Assembly: GCA_963662965.1 (NCBI GenBank) | Contig: OY759970.1 | Span: forward strand, 1,922,001-1,986,000 | DNA: 64,000 nucleotides | Direction of reading: 5' to 3' | DNA from: DTWD01 sp963662965 | GTDB lineage: Bacteria; Acidobacteriota; Vicinamibacteria; Vicinamibacterales; UBA8438 | Part shown: positions 27,322 through 36,121 of the stretch, one piece after another | Layout of the letters: every line of letters starts with the position of its first letter | Numbering within the stretch: position 1 is the first letter of the stretch | Made by a program: the position numbers and the translations under genes | The notes under the pieces: model-generated | Database searches by the model: none | Seen by the model: only the letters and a program-made list of their open reading frames with translations | Told to the model about the DNA's origin: nothing

Positions 27322-30096
27322 ATGATCCGTCCGCTTGCCGGCGCTCTGATTGGTGTGTTGTCGCTGACCGGACTCAACGCGTCGGCGCAACCGGCGGTGT
27401 TGGCGGCCAACTTCGAACCACTCATCAGCCGTCTCCAGGCGGCGGTCCTGGCCTCGGACATCGACGCGTATGTCGGCCTGCTGACCGACACGACCGACAC
27501 GGACGCCGCTAGCAAGTTTGCGCGCGACGCGTTCCGACCCAACGTCGATGCCGCGGTGGTCCAGGCTCGCTTCCTGCTGCCACTCGCCGATGCTCCCGAA
27601 GGCACCGGGTATGAGCTGACGGTCGAGGTCTTCACCGAGCACGGCATCCAGGGACGGCTGCAGACGTGGCGGCTCGACGTCACCCGCGCCATCGGAGCTG
27701 ATGGTACGCCCCGCTGGGGCATCACCGACCAGCGGTATGTTGACCCCGTGATCGACGGACTCCTGCACCTGTCCCTCAACCCCCACGTGCGCTACGACGC
27801 CGCCAATTTGGTGATTGCCGGCGAAGACATGACGCTCCGCATGTCCCGGGGCACCGTGTTCGTCGCCGAAACGGCCAGCGGGGGCGTCACCGGGTTGGTC
27901 CTGCTGGGCGACGGTCGGCTCACCTTCAGCCCCGAACCGGAAGCCGAACGCGGACAAATCCGTATCCTGACTGGCCGCGAATCACTCGAAGCCGAGTTCT
28001 CGTCCGCGTTCGTGCGTATCCATCCGGAGATGTTCGGCTCCCGCGTGTCGACCGGCACCCTCGTCGAGCAGCCCGGTGGTCGCGACGATTTCGAGCGTGC
28101 CCAAGAGCTCTTCGACCGCTTCGCGTCACTCTCATTCGCGGTCGATCTGAGCGACCTCAGTGACAAGACGTGGTGGCTCACGCCAGGTGTCGGGGACTTC
28201 ATCGCGGAGGTGGAGACGCGCCGGTACGGCACGCTGACGTACTCGCAGTCGCAGAATCAGCCCGAGGACATCTCGGTGTTCGAACGGGAAACACGGCGGA
28301 TTATTTCGCTGTACCCGTCGGCGCGTAAGCGCGCCGTGCAGGGCCGCTACTACAGCGACAACGACGCCGTGTCGTACGACGTGCTCGACTACCACGTCGA
28401 CGCCACCTTCACACCACGTGGCGTCACTCAGGAGTCGATTCGATCACGCCGGCGGCTCCGGGGCTGTTTTATCGAAGGAACCGCGCGGCTTGTCGTCCGC
28501 GTCACCGGGTTGAACCTGTCGACGCTGACGCTCCGCTTGGCCGACGCGCTCGACGTGCATTCGGTGGTGTCGAACGAGTTCGGACCGATGCTCTTCCTCC
28601 GTATGCGCGGACAGAACAACGTGGTCGTCAGCCTGCCATGGGAGGCGGCAATCGGCACCGAGTTCACGGTGGAAGTGACGTACTCGGGCCTTCTGCCCGC
28701 ACAGGAGCTCGACGAGAACTGGATCGGGCGGCAGCGGCTGGTGTACGAAGGGGAGTCGCCGTTCGGGTTCGCCACCCCGCGCTACATCTACAGCAACTCG
28801 AGCTACTGGTACCCACAGGCCATAGTCTCCGACTACGCCACCGCCACGATGGACCTCACGGTGCCGCACGATTACGCCGTCGTCGCGAGCGGCGATCCGG
28901 ACGAGGGAAATCCTCGGGCGGGGGCCGAGCCGAACGTCGGTGACGACGAGGGCGTGCGTCGGTACCGGTTCTTCACCATCCAGCCGGCGCGGTACCTGTC
29001 GTGCATCATCAGTCAATTCGCTGCGGACGAGGTCGAGACCCGCGACGTGACAATAGACCGTGCGAGGATGGAGACCCCCGGGCCAAGACGTGGGGTCTCG
29101 TATGACAGTGTGTCGCTCGCGGTCGTGTCGAATGAACGCAGCCACGATCGGGTTGCCGGCTACTACGAGGATGCCGCTGACATCCTGCGCTTCTACGGCA
29201 CGCTGCTCGGCGACGTGCCGTACCCAACGTTCACGCTGGCGCTGACCGACGCGATCCTTCCCGGCGGCCACTCGCCGGCGTACTTCGCGGTGCTGAATCA
29301 GCAGCTGCCGGTGCATTCAGGGCGGATGCTCTCGTGGCGCACCGACCCGGTGGCGTTCAGCGGGTATCCGTTGTTCTTTCTGGCGCACGAGCTCGGGCAT
29401 CAATGGTGGGGCCAGGCCGTCGGATGGAAGAACTATCACGAGCAATGGCTGAGCGAGGGGCTCGCTCAGTACTTCGCGGCGCTCTACGCCGAGCATCGCG
29501 ATGGCCCAGCGGTGTTCGCCGACGTGCTCGCGCAGATGCAGCGCTGGAGCCTGCGGCATTCAGACCGAGGCCCGGTGTATCTCGGCAACCGGCTGGGACA
29601 GGTCGACGATGAGCCGCGTGTCTTTCGGGCGCTCGTCTACAACAAGGGTGCGATGGTGCTCCACATGCTGCGACGCACCTTGGGGGACGACGTGTTTTTC
29701 GATGGGCTCCGTCGTTTCTACGACAGCAGTCGGTTCGCCAAGGCTGGCACCGACGACCTGATCAGGGCGTTCGAGGCCGAATCGGGCCGCTCGCTGACCG
29801 ACTTCTTCGAGCGCTGGATTCACGAGGCGGCGCTGCCCGAGATCACGTTCACCTACCACACCGAGGCCCGGCGGGGGGGAGAGCAGGATGACGTCGATGC
29901 CGTGCTTCGCTTCGAGCAACGTGGCACGCTGTTCGAGGTTCCGGTCACGGTCACCCTGCGCTACCGGAACGGCGAGGAAGACACCCTCATTGTCCCGATC
30001 ACCGAGCAAGTCACGGAAGTGCGCGTGCCGGTGCGTGGCCAGCTCCGGGATGTCGACGTGAACAGCGACGGAGCGGCGCTGGTCGAGATCGGGTAA
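27322..30096 (+). CDS. Secreted M1-family zinc metallopeptidase
   Basis: A 924-residue exported protein with a signal peptide ending near S-A-Q. An N-terminal region of about 350 residues unlike classical M1 enzymes precedes the M1 beta domain (about 370-590) and catalytic domain. H-E-L-G-H at 689-693 and Glu712 (18 residues after the second His) form the zinc site; Y-N-K-G-A-M supplies the transition-state Tyr. The canonical G-x-M-E-N exopeptidase motif is replaced by P-G-G-H-S-P-A-Y, so aminopeptidase activity is uncertain. Function is probably peptide breakdown outside the cell. Confidence 0.88.
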   Translation: MIRPLAGALIGVLSLTGLNASAQPAVLAANFEPLISRLQAAVLASDIDAYVGLLTDTTDTDAASKFARDAFRPNVDAAVVQARFLLPLADAPEGTGYELTVEVFTEHGIQGRLQTWRLDVTRAIGADGTPRWGITDQRYVDPVIDGLLHLSLNPHVRYDAANLVIAGEDMTLRMSRGTVFVAETASGGVTGLVLLGDGRLTFSPEPEAERGQIRILTGRESLEAEFSSAFVRIHPEMFGSRVSTGTLVEQPGGRDDFERAQELFDRFASLSFAVDLSDLSDKTWWLTPGVGDFIAEVETRRYGTLTYSQSQNQPEDISVFERETRRIISLYPSARKRAVQGRYYSDNDAVSYDVLDYHVDATFTPRGVTQESIRSRRRLRGCFIEGTARLVVRVTGLNLSTLTLRLADALDVHSVVSNEFGPMLFLRMRGQNNVVVSLPWEAAIGTEFTVEVTYSGLLPAQELDENWIGRQRLVYEGESPFGFATPRYIYSNSSYWYPQAIVSDYATATMDLTVPHDYAVVASGDPDEGNPRAGAEPNVGDDEGVRRYRFFTIQPARYLSCIISQFAADEVETRDVTIDRARMETPGPRRGVSYDSVSLAVVSNERSHDRVAGYYEDAADILRFYGTLLGDVPYPTFTLALTDAILPGGHSPAYFAVLNQQLPVHSGRMLSWRTDPVAFSGYPLFFLAHELGHQWWGQAVGWKNYHEQWLSEGLAQYFAALYAEHRDGPAVFADVLAQMQRWSLRHSDRGPVYLGNRLGQVDDEPRVFRALVYNKGAMVLHMLRRTLGDDVFFDGLRRFYDSSRFAKAGTDDLIRAFEAESGRSLTDFFERWIHEAALPEITFTYHTEARRGGEQDDVDAVLRFEQRGTLFEVPVTVTLRYRNGEEDTLIVPITEQVTEVRVPVRGQLRDVDVNSDGAALVEIG

Positions 30097-30151
30097 TCTG
30101 GATCGGATGGGACCGCTCTAGAATTCCTAAGCGTCCTACCCGTGTAAGGCT

Positions 30152-31969
30152 ATGGTCAGGATGATGGTCACGTTGGTCGCGCGGAGGTCGTGGCGCCTGC
30201 GCGCGGGCGCGGCTGCGCTCGCCCCCTTTATGGTCCTGGCGCTGCCGGCGGTAGCCGGGGCACAGCCGGGTCGAATTTCCATCGAGCTGGCCACCATCGT
30301 GGAGACCGACGCCACCGCGGCGGGCGGGACACATCGCGTCGCGGTCGATGCGACGCTCCAACCGCAAGGCAGCGGCCTGCACGTCAACTCGAATGAGCCG
30401 CTCGAGGATTTCTTGATCCCGACCGTCCTTACCCTCGAGCCGCCTGACGGCGTCTCGCTCGAGGGCCTGGCCTGGCCGACACCGATCATGCTCGAACAGC
30501 AGGGGGCCGAGAAGCCGCTGGCCGTCTTCGAAGAGGAATTCGTCATCGGTGCGGCCTTCGCGTTGGCCGACGACCTCGCACCCGGGGAGTACATAGTCCC
30601 GGGACGGCTGCGCTATCAGGCCTGTGACGAACGGATGTGCTACATCCCGACCACCGCCCCCCTCGAGTTTCGGCTCACGGTGGGGGCGCCCGGCGCGGAA
30701 CCGCGCGCGGAGCACGCCGAGCTCTTTGCGGCACTGTCGTTCACCGCGGTCGTCGCGGGCGATCCGCCGGCCGCCTCCCAACCGCCGGCGGCGGCATCCG
30801 CCGCCGCGGACGAAACCGACGCGCTTACACGCCTCAGCCGGTTCTCCGTCCGCGCTACGACCGGCGGCTACCTGAACGAAAACCAGTTCCTCGAGTTCAT
30901 CGGGCGCGCTGAGTCAGGTGAAGCGGAACAAGGATGGTTCGAAGGACGCGGCCCGGTCGCGATTCTTGCGCTTATCCTCATCGGCGGACTGGCCTTGAAC
31001 CTCACCCCGTGCGTGCTCCCGATGATTCCGATCAACCTCGCGATTATCGGCGCCGGGGCCCGCGCCGGGTCGCGTGGTCGCGGCTTTGCCCTCGGCAGTG
31101 CCTACGGCTTGGCGATGGCCCTCGTCTACGGTGTGCTCGGTCTCGTCGTGATCCTGACGGCCGGCACGTTCGGAACCATCAACGCGTCGCCATGGTTCAA
31201 CCTGGGCATTGCCCTGCTCTTCATCGTGCTCGCGCTGGCGATGTTCGACGTCTTTACGATCGATTTCTCCAGATTTCAGGATCGGTTTACCAGCGGGTCG
31301 TCGGGTCAAGAGTCGTTTCTCGTCGCCTTCGGCATGGGCGGCGTCGCCGCGCTGCTGGCCGGAGCCTGCGTCGCGCCGGTCGTCATTCAGGTGATCGTCT
31401 TTTCGAGCAACCTCTACGGCACGGGGACGACGCTCGCGCTCGCCCTCCCGTTCGTGCTCGGGATTGGCATGGCAATTCCGTGGCCGATTGCCGGGGCGGG
31501 CCTCACCTTCATGCCGAAGCCAGGCCCGTGGATGGTGCTGGTGAAACAGGCGTTCGGCGTCTTCATCCTCGGCACGGCGGTGTACTACGGCTATCTGTCG
31601 TACGGGCTCTTCTCTCAGCGCTGGGTCGACCCCACGCTGGTCGCCGATAGTGTGCAGGAGCTCATCGACGAGGGGTGGTATCCGTCGCTCAGTCAGGGGC
31701 TCTTAGCGGCTGAGACCGAGAACAAGCTGGTGCTTGTCGATATCTGGGCGACGTGGTGCAAGAACTGCCTGACGATGGATCAGACGACGTTGAAGGCCGA
31801 CAGTGTCCAGGCCGCGCTCGACGACTACATCAAGGTCAAGTTTCAGGCGGAGGACCTCGGGATCTCTCCCGCGCGCGAGGTCATGGAGCGTTTCGAGGCG
31901 ATCGGCCTGCCGGCATATGCCATCCTCAGACCGGGCAAAGAAGACTCCACGTCTGTTGTCAGCAATTAG
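30152..31969 (+). CDS. dsbD: DsbD-like thiol:disulfide interchange protein
   Basis: A 605-residue membrane protein with three parts: a signal peptide and periplasmic N-domain (about 30-190, with C-D-E-R-M-C), a CcdA-like core of about eight helices (about 260-500, with Cys in T-P-C-V-L-P and G-A-C-V-A-P), and a C-terminal thioredoxin domain with W-A-T-W-C-K-N-C near 530-540. It moves electrons from cytoplasmic thioredoxin across the membrane to periplasmic disulfides. The C-terminus after L-R-P-G-K is short and polar. The gene follows the M1 peptidase by 55 bp. Confidence 0.92.
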   Translation: MVRMMVTLVARRSWRLRAGAAALAPFMVLALPAVAGAQPGRISIELATIVETDATAAGGTHRVAVDATLQPQGSGLHVNSNEPLEDFLIPTVLTLEPPDGVSLEGLAWPTPIMLEQQGAEKPLAVFEEEFVIGAAFALADDLAPGEYIVPGRLRYQACDERMCYIPTTAPLEFRLTVGAPGAEPRAEHAELFAALSFTAVVAGDPPAASQPPAAASAAADETDALTRLSRFSVRATTGGYLNENQFLEFIGRAESGEAEQGWFEGRGPVAILALILIGGLALNLTPCVLPMIPINLAIIGAGARAGSRGRGFALGSAYGLAMALVYGVLGLVVILTAGTFGTINASPWFNLGIALLFIVLALAMFDVFTIDFSRFQDRFTSGSSGQESFLVAFGMGGVAALLAGACVAPVVIQVIVFSSNLYGTGTTLALALPFVLGIGMAIPWPIAGAGLTFMPKPGPWMVLVKQAFGVFILGTAVYYGYLSYGLFSQRWVDPTLVADSVQELIDEGWYPSLSQGLLAAETENKLVLVDIWATWCKNCLTMDQTTLKADSVQAALDDYIKVKFQAEDLGISPAREVMERFEAIGLPAYAILRPGKEDSTSVVSN

Positions 31970-31980
31970 ATCACCGCGGT

Positions 31981-32030
31981 CGCAGGTTCGAACTCCATCG
32001 CCGAGATAGCGGCCCCGCTACGAACCTGCG
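31981..32030. terminator. Inverted repeat between convergent genes
   Basis: CGCAGGTTCG and CGAACCTGCG are exact complements separated by 30 nt, lying between the dsbD stop and the kinase stop. It may end transcription from both sides; no T-run. Confidence 0.4.
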
Positions 32031-32914
32031 GTGGTCCCAGCCACGCGCACCCGCAGCGACGACGGCTTCACCTGAATCCGCAGGCTGTCCGAGCCTTCGT
32101 ACACCTCGCCGTCGACCTGATACACCAGTGGTCGATCGGCGGCGATCTCCATCGAGGACGCCGTGACAAGCCGCACGTCTGGAATCTGGTCGACCGTGCC
32201 GGAAAAGAGGCGTCGGGCTTGCCACACGAGCGAGGCACCCGAGCGCGGCGGGACGCAGACGATGTCGAGCATCCCGTCGTCGAACTGCGCCGGCGGGGCG
32301 ATGACGGCACCCGTCCCATACTCGGGACCATTGGCCACGGTGACGAGCAAGGCCGCCATCGTGAAGTGTTGCGTCTCGGTGCGCACCGTGTAGGTCGACG
32401 CGCGGTACGACCACAGCTCTCGCAGCGCGGCTCGAACGTAGATCAACGGGCCTCGGGTCGGCAGCTTATTGAACACTGACGCCAGATGGGCGTCGAAGCC
32501 GACGCCGGCCACGTTGACGAATAGTCGCTGGTCGATTTCGCCGGTATCGATGCGTCGCTCCACCCCGGTCAGCGCCGTTTGGAGCGCGGCGCGCGGCCGT
32601 AGCTCGATGCCAAGTCCTCGAGCAAATCCGTTTCCGGTCCCCCCGGGTACGACGCCGAGTACGCCGCCCGCAGCCGCAACGGCCCCGGCAACCTCGTTGA
32701 TCGTACCGTCGCCGCCCCAGGCGACGACCGTCGTTGCACCCGACGCGAGCATCTCGCCCGCGATAGCGCGGGCGCTGCCGCGGCCGGTGGTCAACCGCAC
32801 GTTTCCGTCGACGCGGCTCGCGTCGATCGCTTCGTGGGCCAACCGTGTGCGTTTGTCGACCGAGCGTGACCGTGCCGCTCCCGAGGCCGGGTTAATGATG
32901 ATCCCGACATCCAT
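32018..32914 (-). CDS. Diacylglycerol/lipid kinase (YegS/DagK family)
   Basis: A 298-residue DAGK-catalytic-domain protein: G-G-D-G-T-I-N-E-V at 67-75 (ATP/Mg loop) and G-G-T-G-N at 91-95, with N-G-P-E-Y-G-T-G and D-G-x-L-D in the C-terminal half. It phosphorylates diacylglycerol or a related lipid in the cytoplasm near the membrane, recycling it into phospholipid synthesis. Length is standard. Start at the ATG at 32914, divergent from the GAF protein gene, whose start is 34 bp away. Confidence 0.88.
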   Translation of the reverse strand: MDVGIIINPASGAARSRSVDKRTRLAHEAIDASRVDGNVRLTTGRGSARAIAGEMLASGATTVVAWGGDGTINEVAGAVAAAGGVLGVVPGGTGNGFARGLGIELRPRAALQTALTGVERRIDTGEIDQRLFVNVAGVGFDAHLASVFNKLPTRGPLIYVRAALRELWSYRASTYTVRTETQHFTMAALLVTVANGPEYGTGAVIAPPAQFDDGMLDIVCVPPRSGASLVWQARRLFSGTVDQIPDVRLVTASSMEIAADRPLVYQVDGEVYEGSDSLRIQVKPSSLRVRVAGTTAGS

Positions 32915-32930
32915 TCGATGACTCGAATGC

Positions 32931-32936
32931 TATAGT
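32931..32936 (+). promoter_or_regulatory. -10 hexamer before the GAF gene
   Basis: TATAGT lies 11 nt upstream of the ATG at 32948, and no Shine-Dalgarno separates them, consistent with a leaderless transcript. Confidence 0.4.
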
Positions 32937-32947
32937 AGGGGCCAGCT

Positions 32948-34201
32948 ATGCGGCGTGTGTGGTTACGCGCGAGTTTGGTGATTGCCATGCTTGGCGTAGC
33001 TGCCACATCCGGGTATCAAGTTTTCCTCACCGAGCAACATATCGGCCAAGAGCGCGAAGCGGAGCGTGCCTTCACGGCCCTCGGCTGGAAGCTGACGGTC
33101 TCACTCGCCGACTTGCGGGCGGCGCAGCAGGCGTACGTGGCAGCCGGGCAAGACCGCGATTACTGGATCGGCCGCGTCGCCGACCAGATCGAGGCGGTGA
33201 ACACGAGCCTGTCGAGCCTGTCCCGCATTTCGACGGCGGCTGGCACCGTCGGCGCACTGGAAGAAGCCGCAACCGCTGTCGACGACCTGGCCCGCATGGA
33301 CACGCGCGCACGCGATCATTCCAAGGCCGGTCAAGACTTGATGGCCTCCGACCTGATCTTCACAGACGGTCTCGAGCTGGCTCGCAACGCGGCCGGCCAC
33401 GTCGAGCTCGCGCGTTCGACAGAGCGGGCGGCACGCGACGCCGCTGCCACGGTGCATCGGAAGTCGCAAGGGATAGCGCTGGCCGCGGCGACGGGAACCG
33501 GCGTCCTTGTCGCGTTGCTGTTGCTCCCGGTGGCTCCGCCCCCTGCGGCCGCCACCGAAAATGCTGACGACACGTCGGAGGTGAGCGCCGACGCTTCCGC
33601 GGAAGACCTACCGGCGCTGCCGGCGGGCCGACTGCTGCTCGACCTCGATCTCGACTCTGACCGCCTGTCGATGGCAGACACGCCTGACGATCCGCAGGTC
33701 CTCGAGCCGATCATGACGCCGTCGCCAGACCTTCGGCTCGCTGCCGACTTGTGCACCGACCTTGGACGGCTGTCGAACACATCCGAGCTCACCGCGTTGC
33801 TCGCGCGTACCGCGCAGATCCTCAACGCCAGCGGCATCATCGTCTGGGTAGTCGATGCGAGCGGGGCATCGCTTCGGCCGGCCATCGGGCATGGCTACGC
33901 CGCGACGACCTTGGCTCGGCTCGGCACGATCGCCTGCGACGGCGACAACGCGACCGCCGCGGCATTCCGAGACACTCGGATGCTTGTCGTGCCGACGGAT
34001 GGCGCGGGCGCGGGCGCTATCGTGGCGCCACTCGCCTCGCCCTCGGGCTGCACGGGTGTGGTGTCGATGGAGCTCAACGACGGGTGGGAGTCGAGCGAGG
34101 AAGTCCAATCGACCGTGACCATCATCGCGGCACAGCTAGCGACATTCGTCGTCCCGGATTCCGCCGCAGCTGAAAACGCTGCCGAAACGGCGCAAGTTTA
34201 A
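32948..34201 (+). CDS. Membrane-anchored sensor with C-terminal GAF domain
   Basis: A 417-residue protein: transmembrane helix at about 5-25, periplasmic helical region (about 28-170, Ala/Leu/Asp-rich, like four-helix-bundle sensors), second transmembrane helix at about 177-197, an acidic low-complexity linker, and a degenerate GAF domain (about 270-405). There is no histidine kinase, GGDEF or methyl-accepting output. It could pass a signal to another protein by contact, or be a cut-down receptor. Its 3' end overlaps the convergent PDZ gene by 4 nt. Confidence 0.6.
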   Translation: MRRVWLRASLVIAMLGVAATSGYQVFLTEQHIGQEREAERAFTALGWKLTVSLADLRAAQQAYVAAGQDRDYWIGRVADQIEAVNTSLSSLSRISTAAGTVGALEEAATAVDDLARMDTRARDHSKAGQDLMASDLIFTDGLELARNAAGHVELARSTERAARDAAATVHRKSQGIALAAATGTGVLVALLLLPVAPPPAAATENADDTSEVSADASAEDLPALPAGRLLLDLDLDSDRLSMADTPDDPQVLEPIMTPSPDLRLAADLCTDLGRLSNTSELTALLARTAQILNASGIIVWVVDASGASLRPAIGHGYAATTLARLGTIACDGDNATAAAFRDTRMLVVPTDGAGAGAIVAPLASPSGCTGVVSMELNDGWESSEEVQSTVTIIAAQLATFVVPDSAAAENAAETAQV

Positions 34202-34944
34202 ATCGTCTGCTGCAAGCGGCGCGGGCGCCGCTCTTCTTCAGGGTCGGTCATCGTTGCCGACACCGACCGCTCGGTGCCGTCGCTGACGTACGCTACGAGG
34301 ACACCGCCGTCGACGCCGAAGTGCTCCGCCAGCTGCCCGCTCACCGACTGAGCCCGAATGCCGAGCCGTCCACGCGGCGGGAGCATACCGAGGACAAGCG
34401 GATCAGCATCGATCCAGTTGGGGATCCGCCTCATCGCCGATTGCACGCGTCGACCGATGTGGTCCATGTCGAAACCTGGCAGGTATCCGAACACCGCCGG
34501 TCCCGCTTCGGGAGTGATGTCGAGGCTGATACGCGTCCCGTCTCGAAACACCGTCGCCGAGACGGTCCGGCGGGCCGGCGTCTCTTGAACGAGACGCGTC
34601 AACTGCCGCGCGCCGCCGACGCGCTCGCCGTTGAACTCGACAACGACATCGCCGGCCTGGATCCCGGCCGCTTGCGCCGGGCTCTCGGGGCGAACCTCAT
34701 TGACGAGGGCGCCTTCCTCGGTGGCAATGTCGGCGCTGTCGCGCTCGACATCCACGATCGAGATTCCGATGTGGCTGCCGCCGGCGGTCAGATCGATCGC
34801 CTGCCCGTACTGTCGTCGGTCGCCCTGGCGCTGCAGCGAGGCTTCCTCTTCGCCGATCGCCGCCACCGCGACGGGTATCGTCACGAGCCCGGTCAGGATC
34901 ACCACGCCACAGAGTAAGAGCTTTGCGAATGTCTGGGTTACCAT
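34198..34944 (-). CDS. Periplasmic PDZ-domain protein, second PDZ shortened
   Basis: A 248-residue exported protein with a signal anchor (about 8-30). One complete PDZ domain (about 58-150, with S-P-A-Q-A-A-G-I-Q-A-G-D-V-V-V-E-F-N-G) is followed by a second that begins normally (G-R-L-G-I-R-A-Q, then F-G-V-D-G-G-V-L-V) but jumps from there to D-G-T-E-R-S-V, skipping the A-G-L-x-x-G-D part. About 60 residues seem to be missing in frame. No protease domain is present. It may act as a substrate-binding accessory in the envelope. Confidence 0.7.
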   Translation of the reverse strand: MVTQTFAKLLLCGVVILTGLVTIPVAVAAIGEEEASLQRQGDRRQYGQAIDLTAGGSHIGISIVDVERDSADIATEEGALVNEVRPESPAQAAGIQAGDVVVEFNGERVGGARQLTRLVQETPARRTVSATVFRDGTRISLDITPEAGPAVFGYLPGFDMDHIGRRVQSAMRRIPNWIDADPLVLGMLPPRGRLGIRAQSVSGQLAEHFGVDGGVLVAYVSDGTERSVSATMTDPEEERRPRRLQQTI

Positions 34945-35262
34945 GTCGCTGTCTCCCGTCGAAATCTACCGCCGGGTCACCCCGGCAGGTTTCTAGTTAA
35001 GACGGTGACTCCGGCCGCTTGGTCGGGCAGTCCTCTCAAGAGGTCATCGGCGTGTCCCGAACAGGACGCGGGCGGGTCGAGACAGGAGAGCCAAGCCACT
35101 TTCTGGCCCACAAAACAGGCGTTCGTCAACGGCACGAGGTTTGAAGAAGTATTCGACGGCCGCACGGGATCAACGGGATGCGTTAACTTAGGCAGGCGCT
35201 GGCATCGCCGCATCCCGTATCGTGGGGCACTGGCGATCCCGATGCGGCCCTTTCCATTTTTT

Positions 35263-35353
35263 GACGGGGCTGACTGCCCCGAACCCCGTCGCCAGCACTC
35301 GGGGGGGGGGGCTTGCCCCGCTCCGTGCCAGCGGGGGCGCGCCGTGCGCGCCC
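35263..35353 (-). repeat. GC-rich dispersed repeat A, full copy
   Basis: Reads GACGGGGCTGACTGCCCC, then a G-run (35301-35311), then CGCGCCGTGCGCGCCCTG, in inverse orientation to most copies. Confidence 0.75.
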
Positions 35354-35535
35354 TGATCGTACTTAGCCTGATCTGGCTATCCCCCCACCATGCGCGAGCG
35401 AACCGAGCTGGGCTTTCGGGGCCCCCGCGAGTGAGTGAGCGAGGGGGTCTGGGGAAGCGCCCGAGTTTCCGCGGGGCGAGTGAGGGCGATATTCCCCCAG
35501 TCTGAACTTGGACTGTCCCGTCTGAAAACTGACCC

Positions 35536-35541
35536 TATATA
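35536..35541 (+). promoter_or_regulatory. -10 hexamer before the fabZ-like gene
   Basis: TATATA ends 8 nt before the GTG start at 35550; no ribosome site lies between, so the transcript is probably leaderless. Confidence 0.4.
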
Positions 35542-35549
35542 CTTCCCCG

Positions 35550-36017
35550 GTGACGACAACCGGTCTGACACTGCCGTTCGATAACGCGGCCATTGAGCGC
35601 ATTCTTCCACACCGCTACCCTTTTCTTCTCGTCGATCGGATCACCGAATTCGAGCTCGATAAGCGGATTGTCGGTATCAAGAACGTGTCGCTCAACGAGC
35701 GCTACCTAGCCCGCAGTCAAGGCGAGGCCCCGGTACTCCCACCCACCATCCTGACTGAAGCGGTCGCGCAGGTCGGAGCGATATTGATTCTGGCGAAGCC
35801 GGAGAACAGAGAAAAGCTGCCGTTCTTCACTGGGATCGAGCGGGTCCGGTACCGGCGGCCGGTGCACCCGGGCGATGTCGTGGTGATCGAGGCGTCGGTG
35901 GTCCGCCTCCGCAGCCGGATGGGGCGGCTGCGCGGCTTCGCGAAAGTGGGGGATGAGGTCGTCATCGAGGGCACGATGACGTTCGCGCTCGGACCAAAGG
36001 ACGAAATCGACCCCTGA
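35550..36017 (+). CDS. FabZ-like hotdog protein lacking the catalytic His
   Basis: A 155-residue FabZ homologue with the family opening I-L-P-H-R-Y-P-F-L-L-V-D-R and the later R-Y-R-R-P-V-H-P-G-D. In true FabZ the active site is the His of G-H-F-P and a Glu 14 residues on. Here the aligned segment is R-S-Q-G-E-A-P-V-L-P-P-T-I-L-T-E-A, so His is Ser56 while Glu70 remains. Dehydration of 3-hydroxyacyl-ACP by the usual mechanism is therefore doubtful. It might bind acyl-ACP without turnover or use other chemistry. GTG start; no other fatty-acid gene is near. Confidence 0.75.
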   Translation: MTTTGLTLPFDNAAIERILPHRYPFLLVDRITEFELDKRIVGIKNVSLNERYLARSQGEAPVLPPTILTEAVAQVGAILILAKPENREKLPFFTGIERVRYRRPVHPGDVVVIEASVVRLRSRMGRLRGFAKVGDEVVIEGTMTFALGPKDEIDP

Positions 36018-36027
36018 GCGCAGTCCG

Positions 36028-36120
36028 GGGGGCGCACGGCGCGCCCCGGCGGAGCGGCGCCGGGCATCGGGCCCCGGCTAGCGACGCTGGCGGGGTTCGG
36101 GGTAGCCAGCCCCGTCTAAA
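36028..36120 (+). repeat. GC-rich dispersed repeat A, full copy
   Basis: GCGCACGGCGCGCCCC, then GGGCATCGGGCCCC, then a GGGGTAGCCAGCCCCGTCTAA end. It fills the gap between the fabZ-like gene and the convergent diguanylate cyclase remnant. Confidence 0.75.
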
Positions 36121-36121
36121 A

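Larger units (their letters stand above)
34945..35549. other. Long intergenic region with repeat A
   Basis: 605 bp between divergent genes. Apart from repeat A (35263-35353), a short second fragment (GGGGCCCCCGCGAGTGAG near 35418) and a possible promoter at the right end, no gene or RNA was recognised. Confidence 0.5.

Noticed and set aside
31981..32030. A tRNA-like T-arm sequence (GGTTCGAACTCC)
   Set aside because: No acceptor stem, anticodon arm or CCA around it; the sequence is one arm of a simple inverted repeat.
34977..35213. A 78-codon minus-strand frame in the long intergenic region
   Set aside because: No ribosome site, no recognisable motif, and codon pattern unlike neighbouring genes.
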